Source of the DNA: Selenomonadaceae bacterium
GTDB taxonomy: Bacteria > Bacillota > Negativicutes > Selenomonadales > Selenomonadaceae
Length of the DNA: 64,000 nucleotides
Assembly: GCA_017614505.1 (NCBI GenBank)
Contig: JAGABT010000014.1
Coordinates: 1-64,000, forward strand
Direction of reading: 5' to 3'
Shown one piece after another: positions 1 through 8,785 of this stretch (position 1 is the first letter of the stretch; each line of letters opens with the position of its first letter). Under the pieces are notes generated by a model. That model searched no databases. It was not told the origin of the DNA and worked only from the letters and a program-made list of their open reading frames with translations. The translations under genes and the position numbers were made by a program.

Positions 1-201
1 CGGCGTCCTGCTCAAGCGTCCAGCCTGCTCGTCGATTTTCTTGAGCATTGCCTCCATTTCTTCATGGGAAATGCCTTCGTTCTGCTGGTCGAAAAGTTCC
101 TCCGCGAAAGTGTTATCCTTTTCGTGAACGCGCCCGCCGGTCTCGTGCATTATCTCGAACGGTGAAGTCGGCGTCGGCATCGTTCCAATTTTTACTGCCA
201 T
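1..201 (-). CDS. DUF327 (YaaR-like) protein, partial
   Basis: This is the N-terminal 67 codons of a gene that runs off the left edge on the minus strand. The start is the ATG at 201. The visible part ends with a helical stretch reading EMEAMLKKIDEQAGRLSRTP, which fits the pattern of the DUF327/YaaR family (LL..I..QG.RL...T). Family members are short (about 140 residues), cytosolic and of unknown function, so roughly half of this one is missing. The family call rests on this short motif and is moderate. No promoter is obvious between it and the repeat element on its upstream side. Confidence 0.6.
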   Translation of the reverse strand, partial: MAVKIGTMPTPTSPFEIMHETGGRVHEKDNTFAEELFDQQNEGISHEEMEAMLKKIDEQAGRLSRTP

Positions 202-258
202 TTTTATCACTCGCTTTCAACGCCCAAATTATAATTCACCGCTCTAATTTAGGCAAGA

Positions 259-369
259 AAAAAGAGGCGCCCATGGACGGGCGCCCTTGTCCGCCAGGTC
301 GCATGGATGCGACCGAAGCGGACGAGTTTTCTTTGCTACTTTCTTTGTCGGCACAAAGAAAGTAGATCC
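259..369 (-). repeat. Composite 3'-UTR hairpin repeat with terminator, copy 1
   Basis: Read on the minus strand, this begins within 4 nt of the lactate permease stop. It consists of an ACTTTCTTT/AAAGAAAGT hairpin, a second AAAGAAA, a hairpin around GCATCC, and a GGCGCC-type hairpin with loop GTCCAT followed by a T-run. The last part should act as a rho-independent terminator. A second copy with different stem bases but the same pairing lies at 37449-37555, also directly after a stop codon. The three-hairpin architecture and the shared loop bases suggest a dispersed genomic repeat used as a transcript end. Confidence 0.7.
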
Positions 370-1902
370 TTATCCAACGATTGACAGTCCGAAGTAAACA
401 ACCGCGCCCATGAAAATGACGAACGGCACGTAAATTTTAACAGCAAACGCCAGTAGCTGAGCGTCAGCGCCCTTGACGCCAATCGCGGCTGAACCAATCG
501 CAATAGTCAGCGGCGAAATCATCTTGCCCGCGCAGGCGCCAGTAGCGTTAGCCGCCGCAACCCACGCCTGTCCCGTTTCCGTAGCGCCAATCGCCTGACT
601 CGCCATAACCTGCAGTTTGCCGAACAAAACGCAGCTGGAAGTTGCCGAACCAGTAATGTACGTGCCTACCGAGCCAAGGAACGCCGCTATCGCCGGATAC
701 GCCGAGCCCGTCGCCGCAACCGCCGTGTCCGCTATCTGATTCGTCATTCCGCTGTAGCCCATAACCTTCGCCGTGGCGATAACCGCGATAATTGTAACCA
801 TTGTGAACTTCAAGTCGTTGACAGTGCGTCCCAGCAGCGCTAACATTTCGCCGAAACCTGCGCCCTGTTTTCCGCCCGCTATGAACGCCGCCAGCAAAAT
901 CAGAACGCCAGGCGTGTTAATCCAGACGAACGTGTACGGCGCGCCGCCCTCGCCCGTGTAAATCGGCACCGCTGACTTGAACTGCATTAAAAACGAATTT
1001 ATCGGCGGCACCAGCTTGCTCGTGAACAGCAGGAAAATAAAAATCAGTATGAACGGCAGGCACGCGTTTATTCCCTTCGCCGCAGTGACCGTTGTTGCCG
1101 CCTGCGAAGGCATTGCAAATTCTGGGTCGTCAACTGGGAATTTCTTCGCAAGGAAAACGATTGTCCCCATTGTCAGGATTGCGCCCGCCACGACCGCCAG
1201 TTCCGGTCCTACGAACATCGACAGCGCCAGTTCCGGCAGTAAAAACGCTAAGCCCGCGCCGAGGCAAAACATCGTCATTCCGCGCAGACCTTTCATTCCG
1301 CCGCCGCTGACTATCGTTATCAGCCACGGGCAGAGCAAAGTTAAAACGCCCAGCTGAATCGAAGTGAACGTTGCCAGCTGTACCGTGTCAATCGCTGTGA
1401 CGTTGCCCAAAGTTACCAGCGGTATTCCGATTGAGCCGTAAGCCGTCGGCACCGAGTTCGCGATTAAGCAGACTGAGACTGAAAGAATTGGATTGATCCC
1501 GATACCGGCGAGCATACCTGCGGGAACCGCAACCGCCGTGCCAAAGCCAGCCATGCCTTCCAGAAAGCCGCCGAAGCCCCACGCGATAAGCAATATCAGA
1601 ACGCGCTTGTCGTGGCTGACGCTCGTCAGCATGTCCTTGATTGTGTCCATTGCCTTCGTGTGGAGCGTTAAATTATAAGTGAAAATTGCTGCTACGATAA
1701 CCAGTAAGATTGGCCAGCACGCCAGTGCCAGACCTTCCAGACACGCCTCTATTGCGTAGTTGCTCTGCATTCCCCAGACGCCCATTCCGGCTCCCAGCGA
1801 AATTATCAGCGCGACGATACACGCCTTCCACGGCGCCATTTTTATCACGCTGAGCGCAAGCACCAGCCACAAAATTGGCGAAAGCGCAAGTAAAAACATC
1901 AC
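370..1902 (-). CDS. lctP: L-lactate permease (LctP family)
   Basis: This 510-residue, highly hydrophobic protein has about 12-14 membrane segments. It matches the LctP family over its length, including GFGGFLEGMAGFGTAVAVPA near residues 108-127 and the SATSSCVLFGKL region in the second half. The family imports lactate (or glycolate) with protons across the inner membrane. The start is taken as GTG at 1902, because AGGGAGGT at 1912-1919 sits about 10 nt upstream; the ATG at 1899 is an equally possible start three bases later. A universal stress protein lies 65 bp upstream on the same strand and may share its transcript. A hairpin repeat follows the stop. Confidence 0.93.
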   Translation of the reverse strand: MMFLLALSPILWLVLALSVIKMAPWKACIVALIISLGAGMGVWGMQSNYAIEACLEGLALACWPILLVIVAAIFTYNLTLHTKAMDTIKDMLTSVSHDKRVLILLIAWGFGGFLEGMAGFGTAVAVPAGMLAGIGINPILSVSVCLIANSVPTAYGSIGIPLVTLGNVTAIDTVQLATFTSIQLGVLTLLCPWLITIVSGGGMKGLRGMTMFCLGAGLAFLLPELALSMFVGPELAVVAGAILTMGTIVFLAKKFPVDDPEFAMPSQAATTVTAAKGINACLPFILIFIFLLFTSKLVPPINSFLMQFKSAVPIYTGEGGAPYTFVWINTPGVLILLAAFIAGGKQGAGFGEMLALLGRTVNDLKFTMVTIIAVIATAKVMGYSGMTNQIADTAVAATGSAYPAIAAFLGSVGTYITGSATSSCVLFGKLQVMASQAIGATETGQAWVAAANATGACAGKMISPLTIAIGSAAIGVKGADAQLLAFAVKIYVPFVIFMGAVVYFGLSIVG

Positions 1903-1967
1903 AGTTGCATCGACCTCCCTTTGAACGCCGATTTCAGCCTTCAGTGCCTTTCACCGACGCCCGACTC

Positions 1968-2384
1968 CTATTTAACAACCAGAACGGGACAATTTGCTCG
2001 TTCAATTATATATTGACTAACCGAACCCATTAAAACGCCCTTGACAAAGCTCAAGCCGCGACTTCCCATAACAATCAAGTCGGCTTCAAGCGTTTCTTCG
2101 TAGTCCAGAATCGTAACGGCTGGCGCGCCGGTTTCCAGAATTTCTTCGTGAGAAATACCCTCCGGCACGGAATTTCCTGCGCGATTTAAAATTGTTCGAC
2201 CGGCTTTGCGAACGGCGTCCATAATCGCGTGAGAGAGCGCCGCGTTTATCGCAACCTGATTGATATTGGCGACGTACAGAAAATGCAGTTCAGCGCCGTA
2301 AATTTCAGCCAGGGTTATCGCTTCGGCAACGGCTTTATCGGAAGTTTCGGAGCCGTCCACTGGAACCAGAATTTTTTTAATCAA
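1968..2384 (-). CDS. Universal stress protein (UspA family)
   Basis: This 138-residue cytosolic protein has the single-domain Usp fold signature. It starts MIKKILVPVDGSETSDKA, and near the C-terminus carries the ATP-binding pattern G-2x-G-9x-G-S (GSRGLSFVKGVLMGSVS), then NCPVLVVK as the last strand. That glycine pattern suggests the ATP-binding subgroup. Usp proteins modulate survival under stress, and the precise target is unknown here. It lies upstream of the lactate permease on the same strand with a short gap, so co-transcription is likely. It is divergent from the penicillin-binding protein gene. Confidence 0.9.
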   Translation of the reverse strand: MIKKILVPVDGSETSDKAVAEAITLAEIYGAELHFLYVANINQVAINAALSHAIMDAVRKAGRTILNRAGNSVPEGISHEEILETGAPAVTILDYEETLEADLIVMGSRGLSFVKGVLMGSVSQYIIERANCPVLVVK

Positions 2385-2537
2385 AGCAAATCACCTGCCA
2401 AATTCATTTTCTATGCACGCCGTAAAAATCCTGCCGAAATATTCAACGGGAACGTGCCTATTTTTCAAAAAAAATATCGACGCGGCAAGGGTGTTTGTGA
2501 TAAGATATATGCGTTTTATTTTGGAGGTGAATTTTCA

Positions 2538-4928
2538 ATGGCGGATGATAACGGAAATTCTTCGCGCGGCGGTGGCAGTTCCGTCTGGCGCGGGATTAAA
2601 ACCTTTCTGAAAATCATTCTTGGAATTTTAATTTTTATAGTAGTCATGGCTGCCGGCATTGGAATTGGATTTGTGACGGCGAACATGAACGCGCGTCCTG
2701 ACATTGCGGGCGAAATTGTCCCGCAGGCGTCGTCGCAGATTTACGACTCTGCCGGAAATGAAATTGCCAACATTCACGCGGCGGAAAATCGTATGCCGGT
2801 CAAGATTGAGCAGATTCCGACAGCACTTCAGCGCGCCTTCATTGCTATCGAGGACAACCGCTTTTACGAGCACAACGGCATTGACCCGCGCGGTTTAGCC
2901 CGTGCCGTCTACTCAAATATTTCCAAGCACGAAATTGCCGAGGGCGGCTCCACTATCACCCAGCAGCTGGCGAAAAATGCGTACCTCACGCAGGAACGCA
3001 CAATCAAGCGCAAGATTCAGGAAGTTTTCCTCGCGCTCCAGCTGGAGAAGCAGTATACCAAGCAGGAAATTCTGGAATTTTATCTGAACCAGATTTACTT
3101 TGGGCGCGGCGCTTACGGCGTGCAGGCGGCGGCTAAAACTTACTTCAACAAGAACGTTGAAGATTTGAACCTGTCCGAATGCGCGCTCCTCGCCGGTATT
3201 CCAAAGAGTCCGAATTACTATTCGCCGTTCAATGACATGCAGGCGGCGATTGAGCGCAGAAATTTGGTACTCGACCAGATGGTTAAGTACCACTACATCA
3301 CGCGCGACGCCGCTACCGAGGCGAAAAATACTGAGATTGTCTTAGCGCAGCCCGACCGCCCTGAGGAGCAGAAAGACGCCGAGTACTTCATTTCCTACGT
3401 CACGCAGCAGATGATTGAGAAATTCGGCGAGGACGCTGTGTACAAGGAAGGCTTGAAGATTTACACGACGATTGATTTGGAAATGCAGCGCATGGCTGAA
3501 CAGGCGATTGCTGACAATCTGCCGACGGACTACACCGACGCCAACGGTATTCAGCAGCCCCAGTGCGCTATCGTGGCGATTGAGCCGACTACCGGCTACG
3601 TTCGCGTTATGGTTGGCGGACGCGGTACCGACCAGTTCAACCGCGCGGCGCAGGCGGAACGTCAGCCTGGCTCTTCATTCAAGCCCTTTGTATTCGCCGC
3701 CGCACTTGAAAACGGTTTCACGCCGGATACGATGATAAACGACAGCCCGATTAATATCAACGGCTGGCAGCCGCAAAATTCCAGCATGAGATTCAGCGGC
3801 AACGTTTCAATGCGTACCGTGGCAACTTTTTCAATGAACGTGCCGACCGTCAAAATCGCGCAGAAAATTGGCGTCGACAATATCATTTACTACGCCCAGC
3901 AGATGGGCATTACCACTTTCGTTATGGACGGCGACACGAATGACAGGAATCTGGCGACTTCTCTCGGCGGCCTGACGCGCGGCGTTACTCCGCTGGAAAT
4001 TGCCAGCGCCTACTGCACTTTTGCGAACGGCGGCATTCACATTCCGCATACCTCCGTTACCAAAGTTCTCGACCGCAAAGGCAGCGTCATTTTTGAGGCA
4101 GTTCCCGAAGGCGTCGCCGTTATCACGCCCGAAAGCGCCGCCGCTTTGACGAGTATGCTGCAGGACGTTATCAGCAAGGGTTCCGGCAGAGCCGCCGCGA
4201 TTGGTCGTCCCGCCGCCGGTAAAACCGGCACAACCACCGATTACAAAGACGCGTGGTTTGTTGGCTACACGCCGGATCTGGTCGCCGCCGTCTGGGTTGG
4301 AAATGACGACAGCACCACCACCAACGGCATTATGGGCGGTATGACGCCAGCTACAACCTGGGGCGATTTCATGAGCCGCGCCCTTGCCAATACGCCGGCT
4401 CACGATTTCAGCGAAATTGTTGTTGAGCGCCGTCCAGTTGTTCGCCCGCCTCAGCCGGAACTTATTCAGGAACCAGACCCCGTTGCTGAACCTGCGCCTC
4501 CTCCCCGCCGCTCATACGAAGACGAATCCTATCAGCCGGAACCGCGCTACCGTTCGGATTATTACGAAGAGCCGGAGCCTGAGCCTTCCTACAGCGAACC
4601 GGCTTACGAAGAACCGCGCTACGACGAGCCTTCCTACAGCGAGCCGACTTATGACGAGCCGCGCTACGACGAACCCAGCTACAGTGACCAGAATTATTAT
4701 GACGAACCGCGCTACGACGAGCCCCGCTACAATGACCAGAATTATTATGACGAGCCGAGCTACAGCGAGCCACGCTACGAGGAACCGAGCTACAATGACC
4801 AGAATTATTATGACGAGCCACGCTACGAGGAACCCAGCTACGACGAGCCGAGCTACAACGATTCCTACGACGATTCGTACTACGATGACGCGCCGTCGCC
4901 TGGCGATGACCTTGCCAAGGGCGTATGA
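2538..4928 (+). CDS. mrcA: Class A penicillin-binding protein (PBP1A-type)
   Basis: This bifunctional peptidoglycan synthase polymerises glycan strands and cross-links stem peptides outside the inner membrane. The start is ATG 2538, preceded by TTTTGGAGGTGA; the frame is open further upstream but nothing supports an earlier start. The protein has 796 residues. It has one N-terminal membrane anchor (about residues 28-50), a GT51 glycosyltransferase with catalytic Glu105 in EDNRFYEHNGID, and a transpeptidase with active Ser379 (SSFK), SMN at 432-434 and KTGT at 562-565. After about residue 640 comes a long repetitive tail rich in Tyr, Glu, Asp, Pro and Ser (units such as YDEPRYDEPSY and DQNYYDEP), which is not part of either enzyme. 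The stop overlaps a possible start of the next gene. Confidence 0.95.
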   Translation: MADDNGNSSRGGGSSVWRGIKTFLKIILGILIFIVVMAAGIGIGFVTANMNARPDIAGEIVPQASSQIYDSAGNEIANIHAAENRMPVKIEQIPTALQRAFIAIEDNRFYEHNGIDPRGLARAVYSNISKHEIAEGGSTITQQLAKNAYLTQERTIKRKIQEVFLALQLEKQYTKQEILEFYLNQIYFGRGAYGVQAAAKTYFNKNVEDLNLSECALLAGIPKSPNYYSPFNDMQAAIERRNLVLDQMVKYHYITRDAATEAKNTEIVLAQPDRPEEQKDAEYFISYVTQQMIEKFGEDAVYKEGLKIYTTIDLEMQRMAEQAIADNLPTDYTDANGIQQPQCAIVAIEPTTGYVRVMVGGRGTDQFNRAAQAERQPGSSFKPFVFAAALENGFTPDTMINDSPININGWQPQNSSMRFSGNVSMRTVATFSMNVPTVKIAQKIGVDNIIYYAQQMGITTFVMDGDTNDRNLATSLGGLTRGVTPLEIASAYCTFANGGIHIPHTSVTKVLDRKGSVIFEAVPEGVAVITPESAAALTSMLQDVISKGSGRAAAIGRPAAGKTGTTTDYKDAWFVGYTPDLVAAVWVGNDDSTTTNGIMGGMTPATTWGDFMSRALANTPAHDFSEIVVERRPVVRPPQPELIQEPDPVAEPAPPPRRSYEDESYQPEPRYRSDYYEEPEPEPSYSEPAYEEPRYDEPSYSEPTYDEPRYDEPSYSDQNYYDEPRYDEPRYNDQNYYDEPSYSEPRYEEPSYNDQNYYDEPRYEEPSYDEPSYNDSYDDSYYDDAPSPGDDLAKGV

Positions 4929-4945
4929 CTGAAAGGATGATTAAA

Positions 4946-5746
4946 ATGGCTGTGAAACTTTTTGTGAGCGATATTGACGGCACGATTTTGGTATCCGGCA
5001 AAAAAATTTCCGCGCGAAACATTTCGGCGATAAAAAAAATGGCTGACGCCGGAATTATCGTGACGATTGCGACCGGCAGAATGTACCGCGCGGCTTTGCC
5101 AATCGCGCAGGAGCTGGGCGTCGACGTGCCGATTATCACCTACAACGGCGCGCTGATTAAATCCACCGACGGGAAAATTATTCACGCGCAGAGCATTCCG
5201 GCGGCGCTGGTAATTGAGCTCACCAACTTTTTCGAGGCGCGCGGCTGGTACCTGCAGAATTACAGCGGCGATAATTTATTTTATCCCGTCCGCAATGAGT
5301 ACACCGAGCTTTACGAAACGGCGCAAAAAATTTCCGGCGTCGAAACCGGCTGGGACGGTCTGCGCGAAAAAACTGCCGACGTTTACAAACTGCTGAGCAT
5401 TTCCGCCAACGCCGAGGAAACTGCTGCGCGAATGGCGGCGGTTAAGGCTGAATTTGGCGCGCGGATTGACGTTACGAAATCCCACCCGCAGTTCACGGAA
5501 ATTAGCTGCCCTGGCGTTTCAAAGGCGTCCGCAATTAAAATTCTCGCGCAGAAATTTGGCGTCGACCGTGCGGAAGTCATGGCGATTGGCGACAGCGATA
5601 ACGATTTGCCAATGCTCAAGGCGGCGGGAATTTCCGTGGCTATGGGCAACGGCACCGACGAAGTTAAGCGCGCCTGCACTTACGTTACGGCGAACTGCGA
5701 AGATGACGGATTTGCGGCGGCTGTTGAAAAGTACGTGCTGCAATGA
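4946..5746 (+). CDS. Cof-type HAD-superfamily sugar phosphatase
   Basis: This 266-residue cytosolic HAD hydrolase is of the Cof/YidA group, which dephosphorylates sugar phosphates and related metabolites. The catalytic DxD is in FVSDIDGTIL at the N-terminus; a C-terminal GDSDNDLPML loop carries the metal-binding aspartates; a cap domain lies between. The ATG at 4946 is chosen because GAAAGGA lies 8 nt upstream. An in-frame ATG at 4925 overlaps the PBP stop and would add seven residues. The stop overlaps the next gene by four bases (ATGA), so it is probably translated together with yybS. The substrate cannot be told from sequence. Confidence 0.88.
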   Translation: MAVKLFVSDIDGTILVSGKKISARNISAIKKMADAGIIVTIATGRMYRAALPIAQELGVDVPIITYNGALIKSTDGKIIHAQSIPAALVIELTNFFEARGWYLQNYSGDNLFYPVRNEYTELYETAQKISGVETGWDGLREKTADVYKLLSISANAEETAARMAAVKAEFGARIDVTKSHPQFTEISCPGVSKASAIKILAQKFGVDRAEVMAIGDSDNDLPMLKAAGISVAMGNGTDEVKRACTYVTANCEDDGFAAAVEKYVLQ

Positions 5747-6699
5747 GCAAAGTTACGCCAACCGTCGAAGGCGGTCTGCTGACGGCGATAACAGTGATTC
5801 TCGGACTGGCGGCGGTGTACCTGCCAATTTTCGGCGCGTTCGTAGAATTTTTCTGCGGCGTGCCAATCGTCCTGCTTACCGTGCGACAGGGCGTAAATCG
5901 CGGCGCAATTTCGCTGGCGGCGTCGCTCCTGCTGCTGACGATGTTCGTGGGACCGCTGCTTTCAATGCGAATCGCGCTGAGTTTCGGAATTTGCGGACTG
6001 GTGCTGGGAATTTGCATGGTACGCGGATTCGGCACGGTAAAAAGTTTTCTGGCGACGCTGAGCGCGGCATTTATCGCGCAGATTTTCGCCATGGGAATTT
6101 TAATGCTGGCGCTGGACGTTAAGCCGCTGGACGTGGAGCTGACGGCGGTGCAGGAGGCGTTCGACGAATCGTTCAAAATGTACGAGGAAATGGGCGTCGA
6201 CCAGCAGACAATAAGCCAGCTGCGCGAACAGGTTGCGCCGTCGATTGAGCTGATAAAATATCTGCTGCCGACGATTTTGCTGATAATGGCGGTCATGAAC
6301 GCGGCGGCGTGCTACCTTACGGCAAAATGGATTTTCCGAAAACTGCGCATGAAATTCCTTGAGCCGCTGCCGCCCTTCCGCGAATGGCGCTTCCCGATAA
6401 CGTTCCTGTACCTTGCTTCCTTCGCGATTCTGGGAACGTACTGGGGTTCGACGCGCGGCTGGGAACTGATTTACACCGTGTCAGTCAACGCGGCATTCTT
6501 CTCGATGAGCGTGGGATTTCTGCAGGGTCTGGCGGTACTTTCATGCGTCGCCGAGCACTACAACCTTTCTGCGTGGCTCCGGCGCGTGATTTTCGTCATT
6601 CTGATTTTGAACATGCTCACGATTCAGATTGTGGCGGTAACTGGAATGTTCGACATGATTTTCGACTACAGGAAAAAATTTTCAGACGAAGGGCGGTGA
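5743..6699 (+). CDS. yybS: YybS-family (DUF2232) membrane protein
   Basis: This integral membrane protein of 318 residues has about eight hydrophobic segments. The N-terminus (EGGLLTAITVILGLAAVYLP) and overall layout match the DUF2232/YybS family, which is conserved in Firmicutes and nearly always sits directly upstream of gdpP, as here. A charged loop near residues 135-165 separates the two membrane halves. The start ATG overlaps the stop of the HAD gene (ATGA). The role is unknown; the fixed pairing with gdpP hints at a part in c-di-AMP or envelope physiology, which is inference only. Confidence 0.85.
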   Translation: MSKVTPTVEGGLLTAITVILGLAAVYLPIFGAFVEFFCGVPIVLLTVRQGVNRGAISLAASLLLLTMFVGPLLSMRIALSFGICGLVLGICMVRGFGTVKSFLATLSAAFIAQIFAMGILMLALDVKPLDVELTAVQEAFDESFKMYEEMGVDQQTISQLREQVAPSIELIKYLLPTILLIMAVMNAAACYLTAKWIFRKLRMKFLEPLPPFREWRFPITFLYLASFAILGTYWGSTRGWELIYTVSVNAAFFSMSVGFLQGLAVLSCVAEHYNLSAWLRRVIFVILILNMLTIQIVAVTGMFDMIFDYRKKFSDEGR

Positions 6700-6703
6700 C
6701 GTT

Positions 6704-8782
6704 GTGCCGAAACATTTCTCGGCATTGCCGGAAATTCTGATACAGCTCTCGGTAATTCTGCTGATGATAGTATTTTTATCGCACTACAACCTGTATCTGG
6801 CGGCAATATCGTTCGTAGTCCTGGGGACACTGGCTATTTTTTCGTGGGACAGGTACAAGCACCGGCGGGATAAATTCAGGGAGTACTTTGAAAACGTCGT
6901 GGGCAGCGGCAACGAACTTATGCGCTACGCCGTGACGAATATTCCGCAGGCGATTATGGTTGTCAATGAGCAGGGGCGGCTTGAATGGTTCAACGAACTC
7001 ACGGCGCAATATTCCGAGTACGAGCCGGAGCAGGGCGCGCTTATCGACGATTTTTGGAACGGAATTTTGAAGGAAGAAGTTTTGGAGCCGGTTCCTGAAG
7101 GCAGCAGCGCGACAATTAAAAGCGGCAAGTACATCGCTAAGAATACCCACAAGGCGGTTACCGAGGAAGGCGAAGTCGTTGAAATTACGCGCTACTTTCT
7201 CGTTCGTTACCGGCAGATGATTAACAAGGGCGATTATCCCAGGCTGATTGTCCTTTTCGCGCAGGAAATTACCGTCTACGAAAATCTCAAGCTCAACTAC
7301 AAAAACAGCCGCACCGTTTTAATGTACGTGCAAATCGACAACTACGATGAACTTATGCAGGGCTTGAACGAGGCGGAAAAAACTTCGCTGATGCTGGCGG
7401 TTAATGAGGAACTCGAAAAATGGCTGACAGAACTCAAAGGATTTATCCAGCGCGTCTCCAACGATTTATTTATCGTCGTACTTGAACAGCTCGCGCTCCA
7501 GAAATCCGTCGAAGAAAAATTTGCCGTACTCGATAAAATCCGGCAAATCGTCAGCAAGAACGGTATCCCCGCTACGCTGTCAATCGGCGCCGCCGTCGCT
7601 GATAAAGACCCCGAATCACAATCCCTGACCGAACTCGGTAAGCAGGCGCAGGAACGCTTGAACGCGGCACTGGCGCGCGGCGGTGACCAGGTCGCTATAA
7701 ATCTCGACGGCAAAGCTCAGTACTTCGGCGGACGCGCTAAGGCTGTCGAAAAACACAACCGCGTTAGGGCGCGCGTCATGTCCAATTCGATTCGCGAACA
7801 CATGGAAGCCGCCGACGAAATTTTCATTATGGGGCACGTCCGCGAAGATTTTGACGCATTCGGCGCCTCTATGGGTATCGCTGTCATGGCTATGCATTTG
7901 AAACGCCCCACCCACGTCGTGCTCAGCAATTCCGTCGACAGCATTGAAAAAATCCTCGACCAGTTCAGCAAGGATAAATCCGGCGCCTACAAAAATCTTT
8001 TCGTCCGTGGCAGTGATTTATCCGTTCCCAGTTCGATTAACCCGCTGCTGTTCGTCGTCGATACGCACATTCCCTACATGACCGCCGCGCCGAATCTGCT
8101 GGAACGCATTCAGGACGTGATTATTATCGACCACCACCGCAAGAGCGATAACGTCATTCAAAATCCAATCGTTTTCTACCACGAACCCAGTTCAAGTTCC
8201 GCCTGCGAACTCGTCACCGAGCTTTTGATGTACTTCGACGAAAAAGTTTCCATTGGCAAGCTGGCGGCGACTGCGCTTTATTCCGGCATCGTCGTCGACA
8301 CGAAAAGTTTTGTCGTGCAGACTGGTATTCGCACTTTCGACGCGGCGGCTTACCTCCGGCGCAACGGCGCGGATCCCGTCATCGTCCGCGAACTTTTTAT
8401 GTCCGACTACGAAACCACCGTTGCCCTCGCTAAAGCTAAGGCGCAGTCCGAATACTTTGAAGGCGGGCTAATCGTTGCGACCATGCCCACGCTCATGACG
8501 AATATTCAGGCGGTCGCCGGTCAGGCAGCGGACAGCCTCCTCACGATTGAAAATGTCCGCATGACGATTGTCCTTTTCCAGATGAAAAATGATACCGTCG
8601 GAATCAGCGCGCGTTCCAACGGCACTTTCAACGTTCAGGTTATCATGGAGCAATTCGGCGGCGGCGGGCACCAGACCGTTGCAGGCGCGCAGGTCAAAAA
8701 TTCCAACATTATCGACTTGAAAAATCAGGTCGTCGCCGTCGCTAAAAAATTTATCGCTGAAACTGACAAGGAAGATGAGTAA
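6704..8782 (+). CDS. gdpP: c-di-AMP phosphodiesterase GdpP (YybT)
   Basis: GdpP hydrolyses cyclic di-AMP and so affects potassium balance and cell-wall homeostasis. The GTG at 6704 follows the yybS stop by 4 nt and gives 692 residues, the usual size. In order it has two N-terminal membrane helices (residues 10-50), a PAS-like region (about 75-150), a degenerate GGDEF domain (about 180-310), then DHH and DHHA1 domains. DHH motifs seen are GHVREDFDAFG, DTH and D476-H477-H478; the DHHA1 motif GGGGHQ lies near 651-656. All expected metal ligands appear present. In relatives rplI and dnaB often follow gdpP, but here a radical SAM gene follows after 3 nt. Confidence 0.94.
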   Translation: MPKHFSALPEILIQLSVILLMIVFLSHYNLYLAAISFVVLGTLAIFSWDRYKHRRDKFREYFENVVGSGNELMRYAVTNIPQAIMVVNEQGRLEWFNELTAQYSEYEPEQGALIDDFWNGILKEEVLEPVPEGSSATIKSGKYIAKNTHKAVTEEGEVVEITRYFLVRYRQMINKGDYPRLIVLFAQEITVYENLKLNYKNSRTVLMYVQIDNYDELMQGLNEAEKTSLMLAVNEELEKWLTELKGFIQRVSNDLFIVVLEQLALQKSVEEKFAVLDKIRQIVSKNGIPATLSIGAAVADKDPESQSLTELGKQAQERLNAALARGGDQVAINLDGKAQYFGGRAKAVEKHNRVRARVMSNSIREHMEAADEIFIMGHVREDFDAFGASMGIAVMAMHLKRPTHVVLSNSVDSIEKILDQFSKDKSGAYKNLFVRGSDLSVPSSINPLLFVVDTHIPYMTAAPNLLERIQDVIIIDHHRKSDNVIQNPIVFYHEPSSSSACELVTELLMYFDEKVSIGKLAATALYSGIVVDTKSFVVQTGIRTFDAAAYLRRNGADPVIVRELFMSDYETTVALAKAKAQSEYFEGGLIVATMPTLMTNIQAVAGQAADSLLTIENVRMTIVLFQMKNDTVGISARSNGTFNVQVIMEQFGGGGHQTVAGAQVKNSNIIDLKNQVVAVAKKFIAETDKEDE

Positions 8783-8785
8783 ATT

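Noticed and set aside
4462..5139. Arg/Ser-rich minus-strand frame
   Set aside because: Mirror of the repetitive PBP tail; low complexity without start signals.
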